Part shown: piece after piece, positions 26,028-34,848 of the stretch
How the letters are laid out: every line of letters begins with the position of its first letter
How positions within the stretch are numbered: position 1 is the stretch's first letter
Assembly (NCBI GenBank): GCA_038131795.1
Contig: JAYPQE010000003.1
Span: 744,001 to 808,000, forward strand
DNA from: Eutrophobius brisbanensis
Lineage (GTDB): Bacteria; Pseudomonadota; Gammaproteobacteria; Eutrophobiales; Eutrophobiaceae
Reading direction: 5' to 3'
DNA length: 64,000 bases
Notes under the pieces: model-generated
The model's input: the letters and a program-made list of their open reading frames with translations, nothing else
What the model was told of the DNA's origin: nothing
The model's database searches: none
Position numbers and translations under genes: made by a program

Positions 26028-26246
26028 CTGCCGACAAAAAAAACCGTAAAACCCAATCTAAAATCAGAAGCTGTAAAGCCGGCCACTAATAAAACCGAAC
26101 CTGTCATTCAACAGCAGTCTCCTAAAGCGAGCACACAGACTGAAAAAGTGATCCCAAAAGTATCCCATGCCCCTGCAAAAACGCCACCGCCGGCCTCACC
26201 TTCAAGACCCAAGAAGTCGATCGAGGAGCTTAAAACAGAACTTTAG

Positions 26247-27161
26247 AAAGCAAAAAATGCACCCGAACAGCAAATAGAACCCACACCACATGAACCTCCA
26301 GAAAGCACAACTTTTTCCAGTGCAGCCCAAGAGATAAACCTTGATATCGATGCCCTGGACGATGAAAACAAAGGGCTATACAACTCATTTGAGGAAAAAA
26401 GAATTATTCTGTCTTACCAGCCGGTTATTTTATTACTGAATGAAGAAGTTGAATCAGATGATGAAATTCACATGGTAGGCCTACTGCAGGCAGATAAAAT
26501 AACTGATGGAAACGATGAAGATTTGCGTTCTAAAGTCACCTCTAAAGAATTTAAGATGTATATTGACCGCTGGATATTACGTGAAATCATTGGATCATTA
26601 TCCACCAGAGAAAGGATTACAGATTCTTTTATAATCGATATAAGTGATGCTTCCCTGGCGGATGCCAGTTTTTTTAACTGGTTCAGAAAATTGCTGACCG
26701 GATTGGACTCAAAAAATCTTGGCAAATTCATCATGCTGGAAATTAATAAAGAACATCTGGAGACATTAGGAAAACAGGCCAGTGCATTAATATCTTATTT
26801 CCGTAAGACCCATGATTTCTCATTTGTAATGGGTAATGTAGCTAATGCTGAGGACATCATTACCTTCTCCAATCAGTTTCAATTTGATTTTATCAGGTGC
26901 AATTCAAATATTATCATAGAGTTACAGGGTATTTCTGTGGCGGGATATAAGGTTGCAGAAAATGATAAAAACGCAACCCAATCCCGGCTTGATTTGCTAA
27001 AATCAAACCATATTCGTTTTATTGCAGATGATATCAGCGATGCTACCACCCTGACTGATGCCATCAGTATTGGTACTGAATATGCAATGGGTGAATTTAT
27101 AGGAGAGCCTGTGACACAACTGGATGATATGACAAATATCGAATCATTCGAAATTGTCTAA
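26247..27161 (+). pseudogene. Degenerate EAL domain, detached 3' part of the REC-GGDEF-EAL gene
   Basis: In the same frame as the upstream part, after the second TAG. The first ATG inside is at 26472 and would omit the first strand (RIILSYQPVILL) of the EAL fold, which argues that this is a cut-off 3' end and not a separate gene. The EAL motif is replaced (VGLLQADK), the usual EITE is EINK, and the metal-binding DDFG is absent, so no phosphodiesterase activity is expected; c-di-GMP binding is possible, as in FimX. Ends at TAA 27159-27161, 23 bases before a cNMP-binding protein gene. Confidence 0.65.
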
Positions 27162-27184
27162 ATACTGTTTAGAGATTAATAAAC

Positions 27185-27796
27185 TTGAATACTAAATCTA
27201 AGAAAATTGGAGATTATCTGGTCTGCTCTCAAGCAGTGATGCAAAATGCAGTCAAACGCCAGGGACAGGCAATTAAGGCCGGCACAAAACCTGGGAAGCT
27301 GGGTGAATTATTACTGGAGGCAGGAAACATATCCCGTGATGAACTGGATGTGGCCGTACGTAAACAACGTGTAGACAGGTTAAAATTAAGCCCGGTATTT
27401 GGCACTCTTACTAATGCCGAACTCGCCGCTATAAGTAACCGTTTTAAAGAAGTCTCCATTGAACCAGGCAAACAGTTTATTTTTCAGGACGAACCTGATC
27501 CCACACTCTATATACTGGCCAGCGGCCAGGTTGAGGTTTATCGTACAACTCTGGATGAAGAACACATACACATTGCATATGTAGAACCCCCTGAACCCAT
27601 AGGAGAAATGGGCTATTTTCAAGGCGGGATAAGAAATGCATCCGTTAAAGCTGTGGATAATGTCCAATTATTACAGGCAAACTACTCTGACCTGACGCAT
27701 TATTTTGAATATGCTCCACGGGTAGCTCATGAATTCATGAAAATCGTAGAGCATAGACGCTATGAAACTGAACAAATCGTTCAGGCCAATGCATAA
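27185..27796 (+). CDS. MshEN-like plus cyclic-nucleotide-binding domain protein
   Basis: 203 residues from a TTG start at 27185. Residues ~5-65 hold two repeats of the type KIGDYLVCSQAVMQNAVKRQ and LGELLLEAGNISRDELDVAVRKQ, resembling the MshEN/GspE N-terminal domain that binds c-di-GMP in some ATPases; a later start would delete the first repeat, so TTG is preferred. Residues ~75-195 are a cNMP-binding fold with cassette IGEMGYFQGGIRNASVKA. No output domain or helix-turn-helix follows. It sits 23 bases after the EAL remnant and was probably co-transcribed with it, which suggests a c-di-GMP and cNMP signalling partner. Confidence 0.78.
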   Translation: MNTKSKKIGDYLVCSQAVMQNAVKRQGQAIKAGTKPGKLGELLLEAGNISRDELDVAVRKQRVDRLKLSPVFGTLTNAELAAISNRFKEVSIEPGKQFIFQDEPDPTLYILASGQVEVYRTTLDEEHIHIAYVEPPEPIGEMGYFQGGIRNASVKAVDNVQLLQANYSDLTHYFEYAPRVAHEFMKIVEHRRYETEQIVQANA

Positions 27797-27876
27797 CAAC
27801 AAATATATAATCCTAAGTATTTGCAGTCATACCTAATCAAACTTAATGTTTGAGTTCTTAATTCTCAGTTTTAATC

Positions 27877-29103
27877 ATGCCAATTGAGCAAGTTACCTTC
27901 AGTAATGTTAATGGCGTTACTCTGTCAGCAACACTGGAGTTGCCATCAACTACAATCAATTATTTTGCAATATTTGTGCATTGTTTTACCTGCAGTAAAA
28001 ATACATTCGCCACAAAACAAATCAGCAAAAGGTTGGTTGATAATAATGTTGGTGTATTGAGGTTTGATTTTACTGGACTGGGAAATAGTGAGGGCGATTT
28101 TTCTGAAACAAATTTTCCTTCTAATCTGGATGATTTATTTGCTGCAGCTGAATTTCTACAGGCAAATTACAAGCCTCCTGATTTGTTAATTGGGCACAGC
28201 CTGGGTGGGGCCGCAGTCCTTGCTGCGGCACAACACGTTAAAACAGCAAAGGCAGTAGTGACAATAGGAGCGCCTGCTACTGCCCAGCACGTACAGCATT
28301 TATTTTCAGATATTGCCCCAGATCTGAATACAGATTCTGAAGTAATGGCCGATGTTGGGGGGAGAAAATTTGTAATAAAGAAACAACTATTAGACGACCT
28401 TTCTAAATATAATACCACTAGCCATCTGGCTGAACTGAACAAAGCCTTACTTATATTTCACTCCCCTATTGATACTATTGTAGATATCGCTGAAGCAGCA
28501 AAAATATATCAGGCAGCAAAACACCCTAAAAGTTTTATCTCCCTGGAAAATGCAGACCATCTATTGACAAAAAAACAGGACGCAGTCTATGTGGCTGACG
28601 TAATAGCGTGTTGTGTAAGCCGCTATCTTGGTGCAGAAATCAAACAGACAACAGAACAAACTAAAGACACGTTAGCCCATGGCACTGTCCTGGTTAAAGA
28701 ACAAAATCAACGGTTTACCAGAAATGTATTTACAGATGATCATCAATTCCTGGCAGATGAGCCAGCTGAAGCAGGAGGTGATAATCTTGGAGCAGATCCT
28801 TACGAATATTTACTGACCGCGCTGGGGAGTTGCACGTCAATGACCATACGCATGTACGCTAAAAGAAAAAATATTGCCCTGGATGATATTGAGGTGCAAA
28901 TATCCCACAAACGAATTCATGCATAGGATTGTCAAGACTGTGAGCAACAAGAAGGAACAGTTGATGTGATAGACAAACTAATAAAGTTAACAGGCAATTT
29001 AACTGAACAGGAACGCATGAAATTACTTGAAATTGCTGACAAATGCCCAGTTCATAAAACATTGCAAAATGAAATCGTCATTCATTCCAGACTACTAGGT
29101 TGA
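27877..29103 (+). pseudogene. Alpha/beta hydrolase-OsmC fusion, interrupted by an in-frame TAG
   Basis: A two-domain protein: residues ~1-250 an alpha/beta hydrolase (nucleophile elbow GHSLGG near residue 108, acid and His in the SPIDTIV and ENADHL segments) and residues ~265-408 an OsmC-like peroxidase domain (GGDNLGADPYEYLLTALGSCTSM). Codon 350 is TAG (28924-28926) inside the conserved HAxDCxDCE stretch, and the frame continues with DCQDCEQQEG through LLEIADKCPVHKTL to TGA at 29101-29103. The catalytic Cys of LGSCTS lies before the stop, but CPVHKTL lies after it, so the OsmC domain is lost unless the stop is read through. Initiation is at the ATG at 27877. Confidence 0.8.
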
Positions 29104-29112
29104 TTCTTTTTT

Positions 29113-29823
29113 ATGAAGTATATCTACCCATTGGCCGAAGGCGTGCTGATTAAGCGTTACAAACGCTTTTTAGCAGATATCAAGCTTACAACAGGAGAAA
29201 TAATAACCGCCCACACGGCCAATACAGGCGCAATGCTTGGATGCAGCCAACCAGGCTTTAAGGTATGGGTGCAAAATACCAGAAACACAAACAGGAAGTA
29301 TCCATATAGCTGGGAATTGGTTGAAACTGACAAACAGGTATTGGTTGGAATTAATACAATGTTGCCCAACAAGCTTGTATATGAAGCAATAAGCAATCGC
29401 AAAATTCAGGAACTTCAGGGTTATGAGACCATCGATACAGAAGTACGGTACGGTAATGAGAACAGTAGAATAGATTTACTATTAATGTCAGAGAAATTAC
29501 CTGACTGCTATGTTGAAGTAAAAAATGTTACGCTTGCCAGGGAAGACACTGCTTATTTCCCAGATGCCGTCAGTGAACGCGGCGTCAAACATCTTCGGGA
29601 ATTAATAGACAATATAAAGAAAGGCAACAGAAGCGTAATTTTTTTCTGTATACAGCGAAATGATGTGGCAGGATTCGCCCCCGCCAGTTGGATTCATCCA
29701 GAATATACAGATATTTTAAAACAGGCATGTGAGTCAGGCGTGGAAATCCTGGCATATTCGTGCAAGTTATCAACAGCAGGAGTGGAAATTGATTCAGCGG
29801 TGCCGGTATTATTGCACTCATAA
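29113..29823 (+). CDS. sfsA: SfsA family DNA/RNA nuclease or sugar-fermentation protein
   Basis: 236 residues, the usual SfsA length. Seen: LIKRYKRFLADIKL, the family segment AHTANTGAMLGCSQPG, and the C-terminal nuclease-like core SRIDLLL, CYVEVKNVTL and FPDAVSERGVKHLREL, with D and E-x-K residues of a PD-(D/E)XK-like site. E. coli SfsA was named for an effect on maltose gene expression and binds DNA; its cellular role is uncertain. Begins 9 bases after the full-length end of the OsmC gene. Confidence 0.95.
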   Translation: MKYIYPLAEGVLIKRYKRFLADIKLTTGEIITAHTANTGAMLGCSQPGFKVWVQNTRNTNRKYPYSWELVETDKQVLVGINTMLPNKLVYEAISNRKIQELQGYETIDTEVRYGNENSRIDLLLMSEKLPDCYVEVKNVTLAREDTAYFPDAVSERGVKHLRELIDNIKKGNRSVIFFCIQRNDVAGFAPASWIHPEYTDILKQACESGVEILAYSCKLSTAGVEIDSAVPVLLHS

Positions 29824-29858
29824 CATTAAAACTGCTTCTCCATTAAAAGAAATAATTT

Positions 29859-30383
29859 ATGACAATGAACAAACCAGATGAAGTTACCATTATTCAATCT
29901 GTTGCCATCCTGGTTGATGGCAATAATATTGAACGAAGCATACATGATGAAACAAATGATCCAAACACGATGCTGAATTTTGACACGCTGATTCCATCTC
30001 TGCTGGGTAATCGTGGTTTAAATAGATTAATCTACTTTCGTGAAGGTGCAAATATCTCATCTAAATTAACAGAAAGACTGCATCAAAATTATCACGGTTC
30101 CGTTAGACCTTGCCATAAAAGTGCAGATATACCCTTGACCATTACAGCATCTCAACTGGCTAGCAAGGTTGATACCATCATCATGTCAGGCGATTCTGAT
30201 TATGTGGAGCTGGTTCGCCATCTTAAAGGCGAAGGTGTTCGGGTTGAGATTGCATCTATACCCCGAACCATGGCCCAGGTCCTGTTGGAAGAGGCAGATT
30301 ATGCACATGAAATTAAAAAAGAATTCTGGTTTAGTCTGCCGCCGAAAAAACCAAAAGCAAAAAAGAGAAAAAGAAAATCCTGA
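29859..30383 (+). CDS. NYN domain protein (LabA/DUF88-like)
   Basis: 174 residues, a PIN-like NYN ribonuclease fold. Seen: VAILVDGNNIERS with the catalytic-type Asp in DGNN, VDTIIMSGDSDYVELVRHLKGEG (in parts) with the SGDSDY acidic motif, then a Lys/Arg-rich tail (KKPKAKKRKRKS) likely to bind RNA. The family includes LabA and human MARF1-like RNases; the target here is unknown. It lies between sfsA and greB on the same strand. Confidence 0.87.
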   Translation: MTMNKPDEVTIIQSVAILVDGNNIERSIHDETNDPNTMLNFDTLIPSLLGNRGLNRLIYFREGANISSKLTERLHQNYHGSVRPCHKSADIPLTITASQLASKVDTIIMSGDSDYVELVRHLKGEGVRVEIASIPRTMAQVLLEEADYAHEIKKEFWFSLPPKKPKAKKRKRKS

Positions 30384-30430
30384 AACCTCTTTCAATTTTA
30401 TTCAGCTGAATTGTAATTTATTTTACCGTC

Positions 30431-30895
30431 ATGTCTGCGCCATATATAACACCTGAAGGGTTTCAGAATTTAAAGTCTGAATACGACAAAATATGGAAAC
30501 GTCGCAGTGAAGTTGTTTGTGCACTATCCGATGCAGCTGCAGAAGGTGATCGTTCTGAAAACGCAGAATATATCTATCGTAAAAAAGAGTTACGACACCT
30601 GGACTCAAGGATCCGGTATTTACTAAAAAGGCTTGATGATTTGCGCATAGTTAAAGAAGTTGCGGATGAAGAACATGTCTATTTTGGCGCATGGGTGACA
30701 CTAAAAGGCAGGTCTGGCGAGATAGTTTCCAAGCGAATAGTTGGCTTTGATGAGTTGGATGACCATAAAGATTATATCAGTTTAGATTCCCCGCTTGCCT
30801 GCGCTCTACTAAACAAACGGGTTGATGATGTCATTGAATATTCTGTGAAAAATGCAAAAATCTCGCATAAAATCATTAGCATAAGATACCAGTAA
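30431..30895 (+). CDS. greB: Transcript cleavage factor GreB
   Basis: 154 residues. Binds the RNA polymerase secondary channel and stimulates cleavage of backtracked RNA. The N-terminal coiled coil carries the acidic tip in AAAEGDRSENAEYIYRKKELR; the C-terminal FKBP-like domain has the GFDELDDHKDYISLDSPLA segment (in parts), which is GreB- rather than GreA-like. The C-terminus is a little shorter than that of enteric GreB. Confidence 0.93.
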   Translation: MSAPYITPEGFQNLKSEYDKIWKRRSEVVCALSDAAAEGDRSENAEYIYRKKELRHLDSRIRYLLKRLDDLRIVKEVADEEHVYFGAWVTLKGRSGEIVSKRIVGFDELDDHKDYISLDSPLACALLNKRVDDVIEYSVKNAKISHKIISIRYQ

Positions 30896-31076
30896 TCCTG
30901 AATTATTTAATGTTATATAGCCATATTGTTAATTTAATGAATTCTTAATTTTACTCAGTTATACTGGTATAGCGTTATAAAGGTCAGTTATCAGTACAGT
31001 AGATTCTATTCACTTTCTGTAATTAACCTTCATGAAGTACGCAACATAATTATTTTTCAAAAGAGGTTAATTACAT

Positions 31077-31283
31077 ATGAGTAACGGAACAGTTAAATGG
31101 TTTAACGAGTCAAAGGGCTATGGTTTTATTACACCTAATGATGGAAGCCCGGACGTATTTGTACACTATTCAGTGATTCAAGGTGATGGTTTTCGCACAT
31201 TGAAGGAAGGGCAAAGTGTGGATTATGAATCACAAGACGGCCCTAAAGGTTTACAGGCGACAAAAGTAACTGTCTCTGAATAA
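31077..31283 (+). CDS. Cold-shock protein, CspA family
   Basis: 68 residues, a single cold-shock domain binding single-stranded nucleic acid. RNP1 KGYGFIT and RNP2 VFVHYSVI are intact, as is the N-terminal NGTVKWFN. The leader is long: a TATACT box at 30960-30965 would give about 100 bases of 5' untranslated RNA, as in cold-inducible csp genes. An AAGAGG ribosome site precedes the ATG. A strong terminator follows. Confidence 0.95.
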   Translation: MSNGTVKWFNESKGYGFITPNDGSPDVFVHYSVIQGDGFRTLKEGQSVDYESQDGPKGLQATKVTVSE

Positions 31284-31298
31284 GCTGTGATGAATATT

Positions 31299-31322
31299 AA
31301 CCTCCTGATTCGTCAGGAGGTT
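31299..31322 (+). terminator. Terminator after the cold-shock gene
   Basis: Stem AACCTCCTGA / TCAGGAGGTT with a TTCG tetraloop (ending 31322) and a T tract to 31328. The next 260 bases to 31588 hold no gene or signal I recognise. Confidence 0.95.
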
Positions 31323-31588
31323 TTTTTTCTATAATCCCCTTTAATTCTCCATACAAATCAATAGCTATTTTTGATTCGCTATTGGTCATTGATTACTGCA
31401 GATCATCACTGGCAGCTTTAGCCTCGGCACCGTAAAGTATATTATGTGCCTATGGAATACATGTTTCAGATTCAGCATATATAACCTGTCTTATCAACAA
31501 TCGCGCAGGCAACCACTTTCATTTTATAGACAGCACGAATGTCGGTTATGCGGCAGCGTCTATTCAATTTAAAAAACTGTTAAAAGCT

Positions 31589-32224
31589 CTAATTTAAGCC
31601 GCGAGAACGAAAATAACGATGTACATCTTCAGGACGGTCCAGATCCCATTTTATTTCCAGTTCATATGCTGATATTTTATGATTAACTATATGCTTACGT
31701 GTTTTAGATAAGACTTCTTCAGACCCCCAATCAATATTTTCAAATACCACGGGCAAATTTTTATTCATAGCAATCAGGTAATACCCGCCATCCTCTGATG
31801 GCCCTATAACCAAATCATGCCCCGAATTTAATTTTTCAATTGTTAAATTAATATCTTTAATATTTAGCTCAGGACAATCACTACCAACAATAATGACATT
31901 AGTATAAACACCCATTAAATCTGCAATTGCATTAGCCATTCTTTCACCCAGGTCTCTCCCCCGCTGCAATGATGGTTTTAATTCATATTGATTCGCGCAA
32001 AATTGAATAAAAGGGTCATCTAAGTCTGGCGTGCAATATATATAGACATCCACCTCATCAGATAGCTTTACAGTTTCAATCGTTTTCTTTAGTACATCCT
32101 TGTAGATCTTCATAGCCCCTTCCGTGCCCCAGTCCGGAATCAGGCGTGTTTTTACATCCCCTTCAACAGGGTTTTTACTAAAAATTAATACTGCATTTCG
32201 TTGCTCACTCATAACGATTGGCAA
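31589..32224 (-). CDS. TIGR04282-type glycosyltransferase (DUF2064), arsenosugar-linked
   Basis: 211 residues, a GT-A-like fold of the DUF2064/TIGR04282 family often found with arsenosugar genes. Seen: VLIFSKNPVEGDVKTRL at the start, LGERMANAI, IIVGSDCPELN with its acidic metal site, and the SGHDLVIGPSEDGGYYLIAMN segment. It overlaps the preceding gene by 20 bases on the minus strand and ends the three-gene unit. Role inferred from family and context. Confidence 0.88.
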   Translation of the reverse strand: MPIVMSEQRNAVLIFSKNPVEGDVKTRLIPDWGTEGAMKIYKDVLKKTIETVKLSDEVDVYIYCTPDLDDPFIQFCANQYELKPSLQRGRDLGERMANAIADLMGVYTNVIIVGSDCPELNIKDINLTIEKLNSGHDLVIGPSEDGGYYLIAMNKNLPVVFENIDWGSEEVLSKTRKHIVNHKISAYELEIKWDLDRPEDVHRYFRSRGLN

Positions 32225-32873
32225 GCTTTTCAGGAGTTACGCCCATCGCATATTGCATGCGCAATATCCACATCAACAGCACAGTATTTATTACACCTCG
32301 CGATTCCCATCTTCTGCTGGATGTAACTACATTTGCATCCAGGCAAACAGGCGGTGCATTTTTTTTTAATTTTTTACTAACAGCAACATCTTCCATAAGT
32401 GGTATATCCGGAAAACCGTTCACCTTTTCAAATAATTCACGCGTCATAAAAATAGCCTGATCACCCGTCGCTATACCTGAAATTCTTGATCGTATATTTA
32501 TCATCTTCTCAATGAGTCGATATATTTTCTTTGTGCCAGATAACTTTATATCAAACCTCCCCCAGAACTGTTGCCCTGACAATCTTGATAGCTCCATTTC
32601 TGCATCTTGAGGTAACAGGGTATCCGCGTGCAAAAATATTAAGATTTTGCCTGTTGCTATTTTTGCACCGAGATTCATCTGCCTGCCCCTGCCGGGTTCA
32701 CTTATTAGAATATGATCAACCAATGGATGTGCAATAAAGCATGTGGCATCTTGACTGCCTCCATCTACCAGAATTATTTCATGACCCAATTTTCTCAAAT
32801 ATTGCAACGATAATAGTGATTGGCGAATGGTTTCCGCCTCATTTAATGTTGGAATGATGATGGACAGCTTCAT
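32205..32873 (-). CDS. TIGR04283-type family 2 glycosyltransferase, arsenosugar-linked
   Basis: 222 residues. A small GT2 enzyme: LSIIIPTLNEAETI at the start, ILVDGGSQDAT, GRGRQMNLGAKIATG, a FLHADT metal-binding motif and GFPDIPLMEDVAVSKKLK. This is the hallmark of the TIGR04283 family, usually encoded beside TIGR04282 and ArsS. It lacks membrane helices until a C-terminal hydrophobic stretch. It lies 15 bases after arsS. Confidence 0.9.
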   Translation of the reverse strand: MKLSIIIPTLNEAETIRQSLLSLQYLRKLGHEIILVDGGSQDATCFIAHPLVDHILISEPGRGRQMNLGAKIATGKILIFLHADTLLPQDAEMELSRLSGQQFWGRFDIKLSGTKKIYRLIEKMINIRSRISGIATGDQAIFMTRELFEKVNGFPDIPLMEDVAVSKKLKKNAPPVCLDANVVTSSRRWESRGVINTVLLMWILRMQYAMGVTPEKLANRYE

Positions 32874-32888
32874 GGCAATACTAAATCA

Positions 32889-33848
32889 CTAACTCAGAGC
32901 CCCACCACAACTACTGCCCTGCCCTGCAGTACAACCAAAACAATGGTCGGCAACGGCTATGGATTCTGTTTCCAGGCATGAGGTAATCAGGTCTGAAAGG
33001 TGCCAATTTTTCCGGCCCTTTTTAATATTCATCCCCAACATCTGATTAAAATCACAATCGTATAGATACCCCTGCCAATCTACACTCACCATGTTTCTGC
33101 ACATTACATTTTCCAGGTTGGCATCATCATGAGACTCTCTCAATAATTTAAGATAGTCATTAAATTGATTATTACTCACAAGCGTGCTGCCAAAGCGATT
33201 AATGGGCATATTGCAAATGGTGTACAAATTATCAAACACCACACCATAATCGCCCTTCAATTTAGCTTTATATGCACATTCTAATTCGTGTTGGGCCGGC
33301 GGCAAAAATGCGCCCAGTGGGTTGTATACCAGATTTAATTGCAGATCAGGATCACCTGATCCATATCCAACTTGATTGAGTTTAAGCAGCCCCTTTATAC
33401 TGTCTTCAAAGACACCGTTACCACGTTGTCTATCAACATTTTCTTCTGTATAACAAGGTAATGATGCAATTATTTCAACATTATTTGTTGCAAGAAAATC
33501 TGCAAGATACAAATAGTCTTCCAGTACGAGAATAGTCAGGTTGCACCTGTCAATTACATGCGCACCTAAATCTCTTGCTGATTCCACAAGATACCTAAAT
33601 TGTGGATGCATCTCCGGGGCCCCACCTGTGATATCCAGGGTATGAAATTGCGTGTTTTGTAAACATTCAAGCACCATTCCAATTACTTCAGGAGACATTT
33701 TTTCTTTACGATAAGGATTTGAATTGACGTGACAATGAAGACATGCGAGGTTGCATTTAAGTCCTATATTAATCTGCAGAATTTCAAGACGTTTTTTGCG
33801 AATTCGAGGAAATTTTGTTGGCGTTAATAAGGGTAATGTATCGTGCAT
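32889..33848 (-). CDS. arsS: Arsenosugar biosynthesis radical SAM protein ArsS
   Basis: 319 residues. The radical SAM iron-sulfur motif CNLACLHC places Cys at 32, 36 and 39. The C-terminal Cys-rich segment AVADHCFGCTAGQGSSCGG is the ArsS hallmark; in some relatives one position is selenocysteine, here all are Cys codons. ArsS is proposed to transfer a deoxyadenosyl group to methylated arsenicals on the way to arsenosugars. It is first in its operon. No arsM methyltransferase gene, which would supply the substrate, is in the window. Confidence 0.92.
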   Translation of the reverse strand: MHDTLPLLTPTKFPRIRKKRLEILQINIGLKCNLACLHCHVNSNPYRKEKMSPEVIGMVLECLQNTQFHTLDITGGAPEMHPQFRYLVESARDLGAHVIDRCNLTILVLEDYLYLADFLATNNVEIIASLPCYTEENVDRQRGNGVFEDSIKGLLKLNQVGYGSGDPDLQLNLVYNPLGAFLPPAQHELECAYKAKLKGDYGVVFDNLYTICNMPINRFGSTLVSNNQFNDYLKLLRESHDDANLENVMCRNMVSVDWQGYLYDCDFNQMLGMNIKKGRKNWHLSDLITSCLETESIAVADHCFGCTAGQGSSCGGALS

Positions 33849-34007
33849 AATGTAATTGTATTTGCGTTTGTAAAACTTCTGATTCGCATGCCCCGGCCAT
33901 GTGGTTACGTCATTTTACTTTATTTTCTGCTTTAAAAAATATAATAATGTGGCCTGGTAACACATAAAGTATCAAGTTGGAGCACGCGGCATTCACTGTG
34001 TGTAGTA

Positions 34008-34553
34008 ATGAATAAAAAATATATATCTGCCGAAGAATTATTAAAAGACTCATTTGAACTGGGATCCATGATCTATCAATCTGGATTTTTACCTGATCTG
34101 TTAATTGGCATATGGCGAGGTGGATGCCCAATAGCCATAGCAGTCCATGAATATTTCTCTTACCTGGGGCATCATATAGATCATATTCCTATTCGGGCAA
34201 TTTCTTATTCAGGAATAAATCAGCGTTATAATGAAGTCACAATTGAAGGGCTTGAATACCTAAAAAATAACCGAAATAAAATAAATACAGTATTGCTGGT
34301 GGATGATGTATTTGATACTGGAAATAGCTTTAACACAATAATCAAATTAATTAAGGCTATAACACCCGAAATCCAATTAAAAATTGCATCCCCGTGGTAT
34401 AAACCTGAGAATAACCAAACAATTATTATTCCAGATTTTTATCTACATAAAACGAATCAGTGGTTGATATTCCCTCATGAACTTGATGGATTATCTTTAA
34501 TGGAAATACAAAAATATAAACCAGATATATATAAAATTATTAATAAGTCTTAA
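34008..34553 (+). CDS. Phosphoribosyltransferase domain protein
   Basis: 181 residues of the type I phosphoribosyltransferase fold. The PRPP-binding motif is VLLVDDVFDTGNSF (near residue 97-110), preceded by LLIGIWRGGCPIA. The hood region is short, as in purine or xanthine PRTase-like proteins that include archaeal-type HPRT. It stands alone on the plus strand, AT-rich, with no operon partner. The base substrate cannot be assigned. Confidence 0.8.
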   Translation: MNKKYISAEELLKDSFELGSMIYQSGFLPDLLIGIWRGGCPIAIAVHEYFSYLGHHIDHIPIRAISYSGINQRYNEVTIEGLEYLKNNRNKINTVLLVDDVFDTGNSFNTIIKLIKAITPEIQLKIASPWYKPENNQTIIIPDFYLHKTNQWLIFPHELDGLSLMEIQKYKPDIYKIINKS

Positions 34554-34597
34554 TTGGGCAGGACTTTATCTTGGTGGATTTTGTATAATGTTTGAAA

Positions 34598-34673
34598 GCC
34601 CTGGTAGCTCAGTGGATAGAGCACCCGCCTCCTAAGCGGGGGGTCGTAGGTTCAACTCCTACCCAGGGCACCA
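34598..34673 (+). tRNA. tRNA-Arg(CCT)
   Basis: A 76-base tRNA. Acceptor GCCCTGG pairs with CCAGGGC (one pair wobbling at most), discriminator A, encoded CCA at 34671-34673. Anticodon stem CCCGC/GCGGG with loop CTCCTAA, anticodon CCT at 34631-34633. A TATAAT lies at 34584-34589, too close to be the -10 of this gene unless processing is involved. Confidence 0.97.
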
Positions 34674-34848
34674 TTTTTATGGGGTCCATACCGGGCACAT
34701 AGGTAACAGATTATTCCGAGAACTTTGCTACCACTTTCATGAAAAAATTTATGTTTATTTACTAATATTCCAGTAAATTAGTGTAATTTTCTGAATTATT
34801 ACATATTACAAACGCGTAACAATATCCCGAAATGTGGAGGAAACCCAT

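Noticed and set aside
24960..29103. General recoding of TAG as a sense codon
   Set aside because: pgsA, mlaA and the 22191-22589 gene end normally in TAG with no conserved sequence beyond it, and no tRNA with a CTA anticodon is in the window. Loss by mutation is simpler, though local read-through is not excluded.
31323..31588. Small genes in the gap after the cold-shock terminator
   Set aside because: Short coding-like stretches on both strands lack a start codon with a ribosome site and are interrupted by stops.
34584..34589. TATAAT as the -10 of tRNA-Arg
   Set aside because: Only 8 bases separate it from the mature 5' end and no fitting -35 was found, so a promoter further upstream is more likely.
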